Shown one piece after another: positions 50,501-61,281 of a stretch of DNA of 64,000 nucleotides. The DNA is from Streptomyces shenzhenensis (lineage in GTDB: Bacteria > Actinomycetota > Actinomycetes > Streptomycetales > Streptomycetaceae), in contig NZ_JAJONF010000051.1 of NCBI RefSeq assembly GCF_021462265.1, positions 1 through 64,000 of the forward strand, given 5' to 3'. The position numbers and the translations under genes are program-made. Under the pieces are notes generated by a model that saw nothing but the letters and a program-made list of their open reading frames with translations, searched no databases and was not told where the DNA came from. Positions within the stretch are counted from its first letter, which is position 1. Each line of letters opens with the position of its first letter.

Positions 50501-50512
50501 GAGAGGTTCTTC

Positions 50513-51940
50513 ATGCCCCGGAAGTCCACCCGCCTCACCTTCGCGGTCCTCGCGACCGGTGCCGGCGTGTTCTCCATGCTCCAGTCGCTGGTCGCACCGG
50601 CCCTGCCGACCGTCCAGCACGCCCTGCACACCTCCCAGTCCACCGCGACCTGGGTGATGACGGCCTACCTGCTGTCCGCCTCGGTCTTCACCCCGATACT
50701 CGGCCGCGTCGGCGACCTGACCGGCAAGAAGCGCACCCTCGTCGCCGTCCTGCTGGCCGTCCTGGCCGGCTGCCTGCTCGCCGCACTCGCGCCGAACATC
50801 GGCGTCCTGATCGTCGCCCGGGTCGTCCAGGGCATCGGCGGCGCCCTGTTCCCGCTCTCGTTCGGCATCATCCGCGACGAGTTCACCGCGGCCGAGGTCA
50901 GCGGCAGCATCAGCAACCTGTCCGCGGTGATCGCGGCCGGCGGCGGCGTCGGCATCGTGGCCGCGGGCCCGATCGTCTCGGCGCTCGACTACCGCTGGCT
51001 GTTCTGGATCCCGGTCGGCGTGGTCGCGGCGACCGTCCTGATCGCCGCCCGCTACGTCCCGGAGTCGCCCAAGCGGGCCGCGGGCAGCGTCAGCTGGCTC
51101 GGTGCCGGACTGCTCTCCGCCTGGCTGGTGGCGCTGCTGCTGCCGCTGAGCCAGGCCGGGCAGTGGGGCTGGGGCTCGGCCAGGGTCCTCGGCATGTTCG
51201 GCACGGCGGTCGTCCTGTTCGCCGTCTGGCTGCTCGCCGAGGCCCGCTCCGCCACCCCGCTGATCGACCTGCGCGTGATGCGGCAGCGCGCCGTCTGGAC
51301 CACGAACACGGCCGCCCTTCTCTTCGGCGCCGGCATGTACGCGATCTGGTCCTTCCTGCCCGGCTTCGTCCAGACCCCGGCCTCGGCCGGATACGGCTTC
51401 GGTGCCACCGTCACCGAGTCCGGCCTGCTCATGCTGCCCATGCTCATCGCCATGTTCCTCTCGGGCGTCATCGGCGGCCGCCTCCAACACCGCGTCGGCG
51501 CCAAGGCGCAGCTCACCGCGGGAGCCGCGCTCGGCGCCCTGGCCTGCGGCTTCCTCACCCTCTGGCACGACCAGCAGTGGCAGATCGGCGTCGTCGCGGG
51601 CCTGTTCGGCCTCGGTATCGGCCTGGCCTTCGCCTCGATGGCCAACCTCATCGTCGGCAGCGTGCCGCCCGAGCAGACCGGCGCGGCGACCGGCATGAAC
51701 GCCAACATCCGCACCATCGGCGGCTCGATCGGCGCCGCGCTCACCAGCGTCCTGGTCACCGGCCGGCTCCAGCCCTCCGGGCTGCCGTACGCCTCCGGCT
51801 ACACCCACGCCTGGGCCCTGCTCGCGCTGTTCTGCCTGGCCGCCGCCGGGGCCGCCCTCCTCGTCCCGGTCCGCCGCGCGAGCCGCGCCGCCGGCCCGGT
51901 CACGGAGCGGACGGCGGCAGCACCCGCACGCGTGCGGTAG
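50513..51940 (+). CDS. MFS transporter, DHA2 family exporter
   Basis: The protein has 475 residues with about 14 helices. WVMTAYLLSASVFTPILGRVGDLTGKKR is motif A with its preceding helix, RVVQGIGGALFPLSFGIIRDEF is motif C-like, and NANIRTIGGSIGAAL is in the C-terminal half. GGAGAGG precedes the ATG. It is divergent from the TetR gene and is presumed to be induced by its substrate. The C-terminal tail is short and basic. Confidence 0.92.
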   Translation: MPRKSTRLTFAVLATGAGVFSMLQSLVAPALPTVQHALHTSQSTATWVMTAYLLSASVFTPILGRVGDLTGKKRTLVAVLLAVLAGCLLAALAPNIGVLIVARVVQGIGGALFPLSFGIIRDEFTAAEVSGSISNLSAVIAAGGGVGIVAAGPIVSALDYRWLFWIPVGVVAATVLIAARYVPESPKRAAGSVSWLGAGLLSAWLVALLLPLSQAGQWGWGSARVLGMFGTAVVLFAVWLLAEARSATPLIDLRVMRQRAVWTTNTAALLFGAGMYAIWSFLPGFVQTPASAGYGFGATVTESGLLMLPMLIAMFLSGVIGGRLQHRVGAKAQLTAGAALGALACGFLTLWHDQQWQIGVVAGLFGLGIGLAFASMANLIVGSVPPEQTGAATGMNANIRTIGGSIGAALTSVLVTGRLQPSGLPYASGYTHAWALLALFCLAAAGAALLVPVRRASRAAGPVTERTAAAPARVR

Positions 51941-51983
51941 TGTTGACCTGCGTGATCACGTGGACCACCGCGTGACCCCGCAG

Positions 51984-52057
<74 letters not shown>

Positions 52058-52115
52058 CTGGAGACAGTCGCAGTTCAGGGCCGGTTTCGGAGGCATCCGA
52101 AACCGGCCCTTGATC

Positions 52116-52502
52116 ATTCTTGGGGACCAGTTGGGGACCGGCGCCCTTGACCGGGGGCAGCAGGTCACGACGATCGGGCTCGGGCAGCGAGCGGGGTGCG
52201 CGCAGCATGCTGAGGTGTGCGGAGAGCGCCGCCCCGGCGGCCGTGATCTTGTGTACGTCCGGGTGCGGGTAGCGCTGAGTGGTGGTCAGGGATCCGTGGC
52301 CGGCGGTGCGTCGCAGGAGCGTTTTCAACTCCAGGCCGCGCAGGGCGAGGCCCATGTTCGCTGCGCCGTATTCGGCGAGCTTCATGATGGCCGGCGACGG
52401 GCTCAGGCCGGCCTGTGCGGCCTCGATGATGGCCTGGAGCCATTCCTGCGCTTCTTCGCTGTCTTTTCCCTCGGACAGTGGCAGGCGGCGCTTGCTGGTC
52501 GC
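52116..52502 (-). pseudogene. Tyrosine integrase with large internal deletion
   Basis: The N-terminal part (TSKRRLPLSEGKDSEEAQEW, MKLAEYGAANMGLALRGLELKTL) is joined in frame near 52318 directly to the last catalytic block (LRRTAGHGSLTTTQRYPHPD with nucleophile Tyr, then HKITAAGAALSAHLS). The core SAM-like domain and the catalytic Arg...HxxR box are missing, as is a clean start codon. Two TTGGGGACC repeats (52120-52139) by its 3' end resemble integrase arm sites. The gene end abuts tRNA-Pro, the normal layout of an integrated element. Confidence 0.82.
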
Positions 52503-52620
52503 ATGGCCGCTGCACTCCCCGGCCCCCAAGCGCCGATGCGGGCGGTTCAAAGGGGCGGGCGGCCGCCCGGGCGCGACGGCTGTGAGCCGCGGGACCGGGC
52601 GGCCGGTGAGAACCGGAGGC

Positions 52621-53262
52621 TCAGAGTCGGTCGAGGATGCTCTGCAGCTGCTTGACCTCCGTGGACTGGCCCGTGGCGATGTCGCCCGCCATCTTCTTGG
52701 CGTCGGCGTTGTGGCCCTTTTTCTGCTCGTCCTTGGCCATGCTGATCGCACCGTCGTGATGCTGGATCATCATCTGGGCGAACATCTTGTCGAACTCGGC
52801 GCCCGTCATGGACTTGAGCCCCTTCATGTCCTTGCCGGACATCATGCCCTCGCCCATGCTCATCCCGGGCATGTCGCCCATGGCTTCCGGCTTGGCCCAC
52901 GACTGCAGCCAGCCCTTCAGGGTCGTGATCTCGGGATCCTGAGCCTTCTCGATCTTCGCGGCGATGTTCTTGATCGCCGAGTCGGAGGCCCGGCCGTTGG
53001 CCAGCTTGGCCATTTCCAGGGCCTGTTCGTGGTGCGGGATCATCATCTGGGCGAACTTGACGTCGGCCTCGTTGTAGACGCCGGTCGTGGACGTCGCCGT
53101 GGCGGAGGACGTGGTGCTGCCGTGGTCCATGCCGGGCATGCCGCCCATGTCGTCGCTGTTGCTGCTGCAAGCAGAGAGGATCAGGGCTCCCGCGACTATG
53201 ACGCCCAGGGCGGCGAGGCGGGGGGTGGGCTTGCGGCGCGGGGCGCACGTGAAGGCAGTCAT
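52621..53262 (-). CDS. DUF305 copper-associated lipoprotein
   Basis: The protein has 213 residues. A lipobox (LILSAC near 32), a Met/His/Asp-rich segment (DDMGGMPGMDHG) and two DUF305 repeats, each with the motif QMMIPHHEQALEMAK or QMMIQHHDGAISMAK, define this ferritin-like, cell-surface family. PGMSMGEGMMSG lies between the repeats. His and Met residues are well suited to bind copper. It opens the copper gene region and has a degenerate relative at the left edge of the window. Confidence 0.9.
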   Translation of the reverse strand: MTAFTCAPRRKPTPRLAALGVIVAGALILSACSSNSDDMGGMPGMDHGSTTSSATATSTTGVYNEADVKFAQMMIPHHEQALEMAKLANGRASDSAIKNIAAKIEKAQDPEITTLKGWLQSWAKPEAMGDMPGMSMGEGMMSGKDMKGLKSMTGAEFDKMFAQMMIQHHDGAISMAKDEQKKGHNADAKKMAGDIATGQSTEVKQLQSILDRL

Positions 53263-53359
53263 GGTCGATGTCACCTCGTGTGTCTGGTTCTTGTGGCTGT
53301 TTTGGCGCATGCGGCATCGCGGGGTCGCGCGTTGCACGCGACCGCCAGGACGGTTGGGC

Positions 53360-53815
53360 CTACAGCCGCAGAACCGACAACTGTGTGAGACGGGGACCGC
53401 GTGGAGGAGGGTTGGGCCGCAGCAGGACGGGAGCCTGGGCCAGGAGACGCGCCAGCCAGTCGGAGCGGCGGGTGAGTGCGGCGCGCAGAAGCGCGGCGAG
53501 GAACGAGGCTCCGAGCAGCACGGCCAGACACAGCGACAGCATGTCCATCGGCGGCGGAGGCATGTGAGCCGACGACGACCGGTCGGTGTTCATCGTCGGG
53601 CGCGCCCCCGTGGACGCGTCGGCCGAGCCGGCTTCGTGAACCGCCGGACCGTCTCTCAACGCGGCGGCCGGAGCGTGGGAGGGCGTGCCCATCCCGGTGG
53701 AAGGGGAGTTCGGGTGCCCCAGGGTGTGCATCACGAGGACGCAGACCGCGAGCACGACGACGAGCAGCAGGTGCCCGAGGGCGCCTGCTGTCCATACGCG
53801 TCGGCTCACGTCCAC
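53360..53815 (-). CDS. DUF6153-like membrane protein
   Basis: The protein has 151 residues from a GTG after GGAGGTC. One helix at 9-28 (LGHLLLVVVLAVCVLVMHTLG), a His/Met/Pro loop (SSSAHMPPPPMDM) and a second helix at about 95-115 form a two-helix topology with an external loop. Streptomyces relatives commonly accompany DUF305 and copper genes. The function is unknown; the loop may bind metal. Confidence 0.75.
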   Translation of the reverse strand: MDVSRRVWTAGALGHLLLVVVLAVCVLVMHTLGHPNSPSTGMGTPSHAPAAALRDGPAVHEAGSADASTGARPTMNTDRSSSAHMPPPPMDMLSLCLAVLLGASFLAALLRAALTRRSDWLARLLAQAPVLLRPNPPPRGPRLTQLSVLRL

Positions 53816-54417
53816 TGCGGGACCTCCGGGTCCGGCCGTTGTGAATCCCATGTGGATCTCGGCGTCCGAGAGTACAGAAGCGGACGAGGGCGTGCTGCGG
53901 GTGCGCACCTGGATGCCGCGTCAGTGGCTGGCGGCGGTGGCCGGCGGCCCCCGTCGCCGGTGTCAGGATCGGTGTGCCGACCGGAGTCGTCCACGCGGTG
54001 AGCTGGAGGGACCGGGCCTGGGTCCTGTAGGCCGATCTGTGTCCGTCAGCGGTGCACGGCAGCGATCACGCAGGTGTGACCTTGAGTGACAGTCGGCTGG
54101 GGACGTCGGAGACCCCGCCGGTGGACGGTCGGTGCTCAACGATGGTTGGTCATTTTGCTCAGAGACGAGTGGCCACCTCAGGCTCGACTTCGGCGTGGAC
54201 GCGTCCCTGGCAGGCAGCCGACGGTGCCGCGTCATGAGCGGCAGGGCCTGCGCGGCCGCCTGCGACACCGGTCTTGTCGTCTCGTGTGGGCCGGTCGTCG
54301 TCGGGGCGGGCCGGATGGCCCCTGGGGCCTCTGCCGGCCCGATGGGAGTCTGGGAGCGGACAGGCCCCCGGCCTCACTCGGCGGCCGTGGGCGGACCGGC
54401 GGGAAGAGGTGAGGATC
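53816..54417. other. Gene-free 600-bp stretch
   Basis: No open frame here has a ribosome site and recognisable motifs on either strand. The right end holds the GAGGTGAGG ribosome site of the Met-rich lipoprotein gene. The region is less GC-biased in third positions than the flanking genes, so decayed coding DNA is possible but not identified. Confidence 0.5.
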
Positions 54418-55188
54418 ATGACCCGCAGGCGCACACGGGCGGCCACCGCCGCCTCCCTGGCCCTGGCAGGCGCGCTGGCCCTTGGGGCATGCGCGGCCGA
54501 CGCCATCGGCGGCGGTAACGCCGGAGCCACCATCCCCGCGACATCGGCCGGTACGACGCCCGGACCGGGCGGTACCTCGCCCTCCGCAGGGCCTACCAGC
54601 GGGTGGGGCCCCGGCATGTGGGGCGGCACCCAGGGCCCCGGGATGATGGGCGGCCCGGGCTCGTGGGCGCCCGGCATGATGGGCCAGGGCATGATGGGCA
54701 ACTGGTGGCTGGCGGGCAATGGCAACCGGGTACAGACCCTTGACCAGGCCCGTCAACGGGCGCAGGCGTTCGCCGACCGACTCGGCCTCAAGGCCGGCGA
54801 GGTGATGCAGTTCTCCCGGAACTTCTACGCCGAGCTGGAGACCAGCGGTGGCCGTATGGCCACTGAGGTCCTGGTCAACCCGGTCGACGGCGCCGTGCAG
54901 ATCGAGTACGGGCCGGCGATGATGTGGAACACCGACTACGGCATGCGCTACGGCAGCCAGAGTCAGGTGCGAGTCTCTGCTGCGCAGGCCCGCAGCATCG
55001 CCCAGCAGTGGCTGCGCGGCCAGGGCACAGGTCTCACCGCGGGTGAGGCGGATTCCTTCCCCGGCTACTACACCCTGCACACCCTCAAGTCCGGCAGGAT
55101 CACCGGCATGCTGTCGGTCAACGCCACCACCGGCCAGGTCTGGTATCACAGTTGGCACGGCGGCTTCGTGGCGATGAGCGACGGGTGA
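54418..55188 (+). CDS. Met/Gly-rich copper-type lipoprotein with PepSY-like region
   Basis: The protein has 256 residues. A signal with lipobox ALGAC near residue 25 is followed by a low-complexity segment with repeated GMM/GMW units (GPGMWGG, GPGMMGG, GMMGQGMMGNWW, about 63-96), then a PepSY-like part (about 105-250; RAQAFADRLGL, VLVNPVDGAVQIEYGP, LSVNATTGQVWYHSWHG). Met-rich segments of this kind bind Cu(I). It is on the plus strand upstream of the BlaI/M56 remnants. The ATG is preceded by GTGAGG. Confidence 0.8.
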   Translation: MTRRRTRAATAASLALAGALALGACAADAIGGGNAGATIPATSAGTTPGPGGTSPSAGPTSGWGPGMWGGTQGPGMMGGPGSWAPGMMGQGMMGNWWLAGNGNRVQTLDQARQRAQAFADRLGLKAGEVMQFSRNFYAELETSGGRMATEVLVNPVDGAVQIEYGPAMMWNTDYGMRYGSQSQVRVSAAQARSIAQQWLRGQGTGLTAGEADSFPGYYTLHTLKSGRITGMLSVNATTGQVWYHSWHGGFVAMSDG

Positions 55189-55403
55189 CGAGTGCCTCTC
55201 GGGCCTCGGCAGGCGCAGCGCACCAGAAGCGTGACGACCGGTCGTGGAAGCCGGCCAGGCAGACCACGACGAAGTACCACATCGTCGCCCCGTCGTTTCC
55301 TCACGCCTGGCCCAGTAGGTCTGCGACTGGCCGTCTGTCGCTGGAGGTCACAGCAGGACGCTGTCGCGGACACCCCGGACCCGGCGGGCGCTCCGGCCGG
55401 TTT

Positions 55404-55481
55404 CGGAAACAGATGAGTACCGAGGAAGCGGACGCGCTACGCTCGGCGCTCCGAGCGGTGAAGAGGCGGAGCAGCGCATGA
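55404..55481 (+). pseudogene. BlaI/CopY-type regulator, C-terminal fragment
   Basis: MSTEEADALRSALRAVKR followed by RSSA and a stop resembles the extreme C-terminus of BlaI/MecI family repressors. The stop overlaps the M56 peptidase start (ATGA), the usual blaI-M56 junction. No winged-helix sequence is found in the 215 bp upstream in any frame, so the DNA-binding part has been lost. Confidence 0.6.
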
Positions 55482-56387
55482 TCACAGCCGCGGGGCTGGC
55501 CGGATACGCGGTCCTGGTGGGTGCCGTGGTGCCGCCCCTGCTGGCCAGGGCCTCGTGGGCGCACCGGGCGCCGGCTGCCGCGGTCCTGGCATGGCAGGGC
55601 CTCATGGTCACGTTCGTCGTCGCCACTGCCCTCTCTGTGTACCACTTGGTGACGGCCGAACAGCATGTGCACGACGGAATGATCGGGCTGCTCACAGCCT
55701 GCGGACTGCCTGCGGACGCCCCTTCGGCAGGCGGCGCCCCTCACCGTCGACGACGTCCTGGCGATCGCGGCACCCGTCGTGGTCATCCTGCTGCCGGTCG
55801 GATGGCTAGGCCGGTGCGCCTGGCGGGCGCGACGTGCCCTCAACCGGCAGCTGGACATGCTCACTCTCGTCGGTGAACCCGCGCCCGAGTACGGCGCCAC
55901 GATCGTCGACCACGGCATTCCTGCCGTGTACTGCCTGGCCGGACGCCGCGCCCGCGTGGTCGTCACCAGCGGCGCGCTGGACGTCCTCAGCGAGGAGCAG
56001 TTGCGCGCCGTACTGGACCACGAACGCGCCCACATCGCGGGCAGGCATCACCTGTTGAAGATCCTGGTGGACGCGTTCTCGCGCGCGTTCCGCGGTCTGC
56101 CGCTCGCCCGGCACGCCAAGGAGCAGACGAACCTGCTGCTGGAGATGATCGCGGACGACCGCGCCCTGCGGCATCACTCCAGGGACGCGCTGGCGACGGC
56201 GATGTGCGAGGTCGCGGCGGGACGGGCGCCGGCGGCGGCTCTGGGTGCGGGTGGATCGGGAGTCCTCATCCGGCTGCGGCGCGTCCTTGCGCCGCAGCCC
56301 CGGCCGCACCGCGTGGCATGGCTGGGGATCGTTGGGGCCACGGTCGTGGCTCCGCTGCTGCCCCTGACGGTGGCGTGCGTGCCCTGA
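55478..56387 (+). pseudogene. M56-family (BlaR1/MecR1-like) metallopeptidase with frameshift
   Basis: The first frame (55478 to about 55715) encodes two membrane helices (GLAGYAVLVGAVVPPLLARA, LMVTFVVATALSVYHLV). The second frame (from about 55722) resumes with LTVDDVLAIAAPVVVILL, the zinc motif VLDHERAHIAG (HExxH) and the remaining membrane segments to GATVVAPLLPLTVACVP. The break lies between about 55700 and 55735. It is one frameshift from an intact protein of about 300 residues. A sequencing error is not excluded. Confidence 0.8.
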
Positions 56388-56581
56388 CTCCTGTAGGACC
56401 CGCCTCACCTCAATGGATGTGCGTTTCGCGCAGTAGGAACACCTGACCGGGAGTACCGGCCGCCTGCCTGAAGGCGCCGGTTGGCCCTGGTGTCGTAGAT
56501 GATCTTATTGCGTGGTCGGTGGCACTGGTCCGACGCCCGCGAGACGAGAGTTCCGTCCTGGGGGGTGAGCGTGGGTCCGAT
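56388..56581. other. Intergenic stretch, nothing recognised
   Basis: This 194-bp region lies between the M56 and TetR remnants. Two imperfect GGCGCC/CCGGCC stems occur near 56455-56485. The region is otherwise without features. Confidence 0.4.
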
Positions 56582-57032
56582 TCAGCCCGCCGGGCGCAAC
56601 CCCGCCAGCGTGACCGTGACGAGCCGGTGGACGGCCGCCTCGGAGGGCAGGCCGCCGGCCGCCGTGAGGGCGTGCGGGCAGTAGCTCGCCAGCTCTGTCG
56701 GGGCGACGTCGTCGCGGAGCTCGCCGGCCTCGGCGGCCTCGGTCAGCAGACCTTGGAACAGCTCGACGAGTTGCCGCTGCGCCGGGGGCTATGTGCTCGG
56801 GGCGGTGCACGAGCGCCGCGAACTCCTGGGTGCCGTGGCGCCCGCGGTGGTGGCAGATGAGCGCGTAGTGCTTCAGCACCGCTGCCAGCCGCTCGCCCGC
56901 GCCACCTGGCCGGTCACGCAGGTCGGCGAGCTGTTGCAGGTGGCCGGTGACGTTCCGGTCGTGGTGGGCGATCAGGATCGCCTCGACGTCCGGGAAGTAC
57001 TTGTAGAGCGTCGCCCGCCCGATGCCGGTCCG
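56582..57032 (-). pseudogene. TetR-family regulator lacking its N-terminus, frameshifted
   Basis: The reading begins inside the helix-turn-helix (TGIGRATLYKYFPDVEAILI) at 57032 with no start codon. It continues through GERLAAVLKHYALI, shifts frame near 56781-56800, and resumes with QLVELFQGLLTEAAEAGEL and LASYCPHALTAAGGLPSEA to the TGA at 56582. The first roughly 35 residues are gone. It abuts, head to head, a DUF2218 gene that lacks its own 5' end. Confidence 0.8.
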
Positions 57033-57556
57033 ACACGCAGGGGACCATCCGTTTCGCCCAGGGCCTGTGCACGCTGCGGGCCACCGCGGACATGCTCATG
57101 CTGAGCGTCGAAGCCGACGACGAGGACACCCTGTGGCAACTCCAGAACGGCATCGCCGGACGCATCGAGAAGACCGGCCGCCGCGACCGGCTGAGGGTGA
57201 CCTGGAGGCCGCTCCAAGCACCGGAGGACGCACCCGGTGAGGCCGCTGTCACTGCCCATGTGCCCGACGCGGGAGCCGGGAAGCGCCGGGGGCTCGGCAA
57301 GGCGGCAGGACTGGGCGCGGTCGTCCTCGTGGCCGTCGCCCTGCACCTGGGCCTGGGCGGAGCCGTGCCGGCCGCTTCACCGTGGACCAGTTGGGGCGTC
57401 AACGCCATCCTGGTGATCGTCCTGGTCAAGCTTCTCTTCGTGGGCGGTCATGTGATCCTGGGCCGCGCCGGCATACGCGCCGTCCATCGCAGGCGACAGC
57501 AAGGCGTAGTCCGCCGCCCGGACGCGCAGGACGTGCTCGGCGACCGGACTCGGTGA
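57029..57556 (+). pseudogene. DUF2218 domain fragment joined to a two-helix membrane domain
   Basis: The frame entering from 57029 reads DTQGTIRFAQGLCTLRATAD, continuing through MLMLSVEADDEDTLWQLQNG to LRVTWRPLQ, the C-terminal two thirds of a DUF2218 domain. Two hydrophobic helices follow (GLGAVVLVAVALHLGLGG, VNAILVIVLVKLLFVGGHVI) with a basic tail. An internal ATG at 57092 could give 154 residues but lacks a ribosome site. The 5' end was lost in the same event that removed the TetR N-terminus. Confidence 0.65.
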
Positions 57557-57617
57557 CGACGAAAGACGCCCGGTCTTCTGACCCCGGCGCCTTTCGTCAA
57601 CGGCATTGCCGACGTGC

Positions 57618-59900
<2,283 letters not shown>

Positions 59901-60012
59901 CGCGTATCTCCTGGGAGAGGCCGGGGCGTACGGGGTCCGTATCAGCGGAGCGGTACGTCCCGGCGCGGGGAGGTGAATCGCATGGTGCCGGGGCAGGAGG
60001 CCCCGGGAGCCG

Positions 60013-60306
60013 TCAGGCCCGGCCGACGAGCTCGTAACCGGCCTCGTCGACGGCCGCGCGGACGGCCGCCTCGTCGAGCGGGGCGGCCGAGGCGACGGTG
60101 ACCTCGCCGGTCTTGGCGACGGCCGTCACGGAGGTGACGCCGTCCAGTGCGGATATCTCCTGCGAGACCGCGCCCTCGCAATGGCCGCACGTCATGCCCG
60201 ACACCTTGTACACGGTGGTGACACCGATGCCCTGAACATCGGTCACGGCGCCCGAGCCGCAGGAACCGCTGCCGCAGCAGGAGCTGGAGTTCGTCTGTTC
60301 GGTCAT
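60013..60306 (-). CDS. copZ: Copper chaperone CopZ-like HMA protein
   Basis: The protein has 97 residues. It contains an HMA domain with GMTCGHC (Cys40/Cys43) and, before it, an unusual cysteine-rich N-terminus (SSSCCGSGSCGSG) adding three potential metal-binding cysteines. It delivers Cu(I) to CopA. It is the first gene of the copZ-copA unit, with 112 bp between them and a CsoR-type box 83 bp before its ATG. Confidence 0.92.
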   Translation of the reverse strand: MTEQTNSSSCCGSGSCGSGAVTDVQGIGVTTVYKVSGMTCGHCEGAVSQEISALDGVTSVTAVAKTGEVTVASAAPLDEAAVRAAVDEAGYELVGRA

Positions 60307-60388
60307 GGCTTCTTCCTCAGGGTGTGGTTGCGTGGGGTCGGGTCCCGGGCGACGGGGTTCCCTCGACCTGTCCGACCGTGCCGACAAT

Positions 60389-60405
60389 ATACCCCCCAGG
60401 GGTAT
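60389..60405. promoter_or_regulatory. CsoR-type copper operator
   Basis: ATACCCC-CCA-GGGGTAT is a perfect 7-bp inverted repeat matching the TACCC(N)GGGTA core of CsoR sites. On the minus strand it overlaps a TATTGT -10 hexamer and lies upstream of copZ. Apo-CsoR bound here would repress copZ-copA until Cu(I) binds. No csoR gene is present in this window. Confidence 0.85.
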
Positions 60406-60420
60406 CCTTCGATCTGTAAT

Positions 60421-60871
60421 GCCGGCCACATGGCTTCGGTTGCCCCATGTTCTGCTCACTAAGGTGCTTAGTACGCGGCGTGTTGGTCGCGCGCGTGCTG
60501 ACGCAGGATCGGGCGCGTCTGCCGCACTTCCGTCAGTACCGGCGGCGTCTCTCGCCGTGGTGGTCGGAACGGGTTTCGGAGAATCCCGGCCGCTCCCGCC
60601 CGGCGGGCCTGCGGCTACGTCGGGCGGGCGAGAGCCCCGAGTGTGCGGTGCGCTCCGGAAGGTGTCCCACCCGACGTCGGTGTGCGGCGAGTCGTCCCAG
60701 TAGGTGCTGAACCGCGCGAGCGCTCCGCTCGCCACCGCGGCCGTCGGCCGGCTCATGTGGGGTATGGGGAAGTCGTCGTGGCGCTACTGTGCTAAGGAGA
60801 TTCGTCATGATCGGCCGGCCGGGGGCTGATGGGCTCAGGGCGCCGGCCCCTCGCCTGTCAGGAGCCTCGGC
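60421..60871. other. Gene-free stretch with a perfect palindrome and coding debris
   Basis: ACTAAG-GTG-CTTAGT (60458-60472) is a perfect 6-bp inverted repeat typical of MarR/HxlR-type operators; a half site GCTAAGG recurs near 60791. On the minus strand an ATG at 60756 opens with SRPTAAVASGALARFSTYWD and HTDVGWDTF, which looks like the start of a protein but soon degenerates. This suggests a lost regulator/oxidoreductase pair. Confidence 0.5.
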
Positions 60872-61255
60872 GTGTGCCTGATCAAGAAAGTCCTCAACAG
60901 GAAGATCCTCGTCCCACTGGCCATTGCCGTGGTCGGGACGCTGGCGTTGCCTGCCTCCTGGGACCTTGTGGCCTTTCCTTTGCTGGTCCTGCTGGTCTGC
61001 CCGCTCACCGTGCTGGTGATGATGCGTGACCGGCGTACGGACGTGGACGTGTCCGTCACCGATGCCGAAGGGCCTGAGTCCGACCCGACCACGCTCACCG
61101 ACGAAGCGATCGAAGGGCGGATCCGTGCTCTGCAGGCGGAGCTGCGTCACCTGAAGGCCACCCAGGCCCGCCGGGCAGAGGAGGCCGCCACGGTGCACAG
61201 CAGCCGGAACCCCGGCGGCCCGGACGAGCCCGGGCCGGCCACGCGGTCTTCCTGA
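60872..61255 (+). CDS. DUF2933 membrane protein
   Basis: The protein has 127 residues from a GTG after AGGAG. MCLIKKVLNRKILVPLAIAV leads into two adjacent helices (about 10-28 and 32-50) with a conserved Cys in LLVCPLTVLVMM. An acidic, partly coiled-coil tail (about 78-100) follows. DUF2933 proteins are widely linked to copper resistance gene sets; the mechanism is unknown. Confidence 0.85.
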   Translation: MCLIKKVLNRKILVPLAIAVVGTLALPASWDLVAFPLLVLLVCPLTVLVMMRDRRTDVDVSVTDAEGPESDPTTLTDEAIEGRIRALQAELRHLKATQARRAEEAATVHSSRNPGGPDEPGPATRSS

Positions 61256-61281
61256 TCAGTGAATTGTGCGGGCCCGGTGCC

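Noticed and set aside
55146..55373. 75-codon minus-strand frame between lipoprotein and M56 genes
   Set aside because: No ribosome site, no motif and a basic low-complexity composition; probably the antisense of decayed BlaI DNA.
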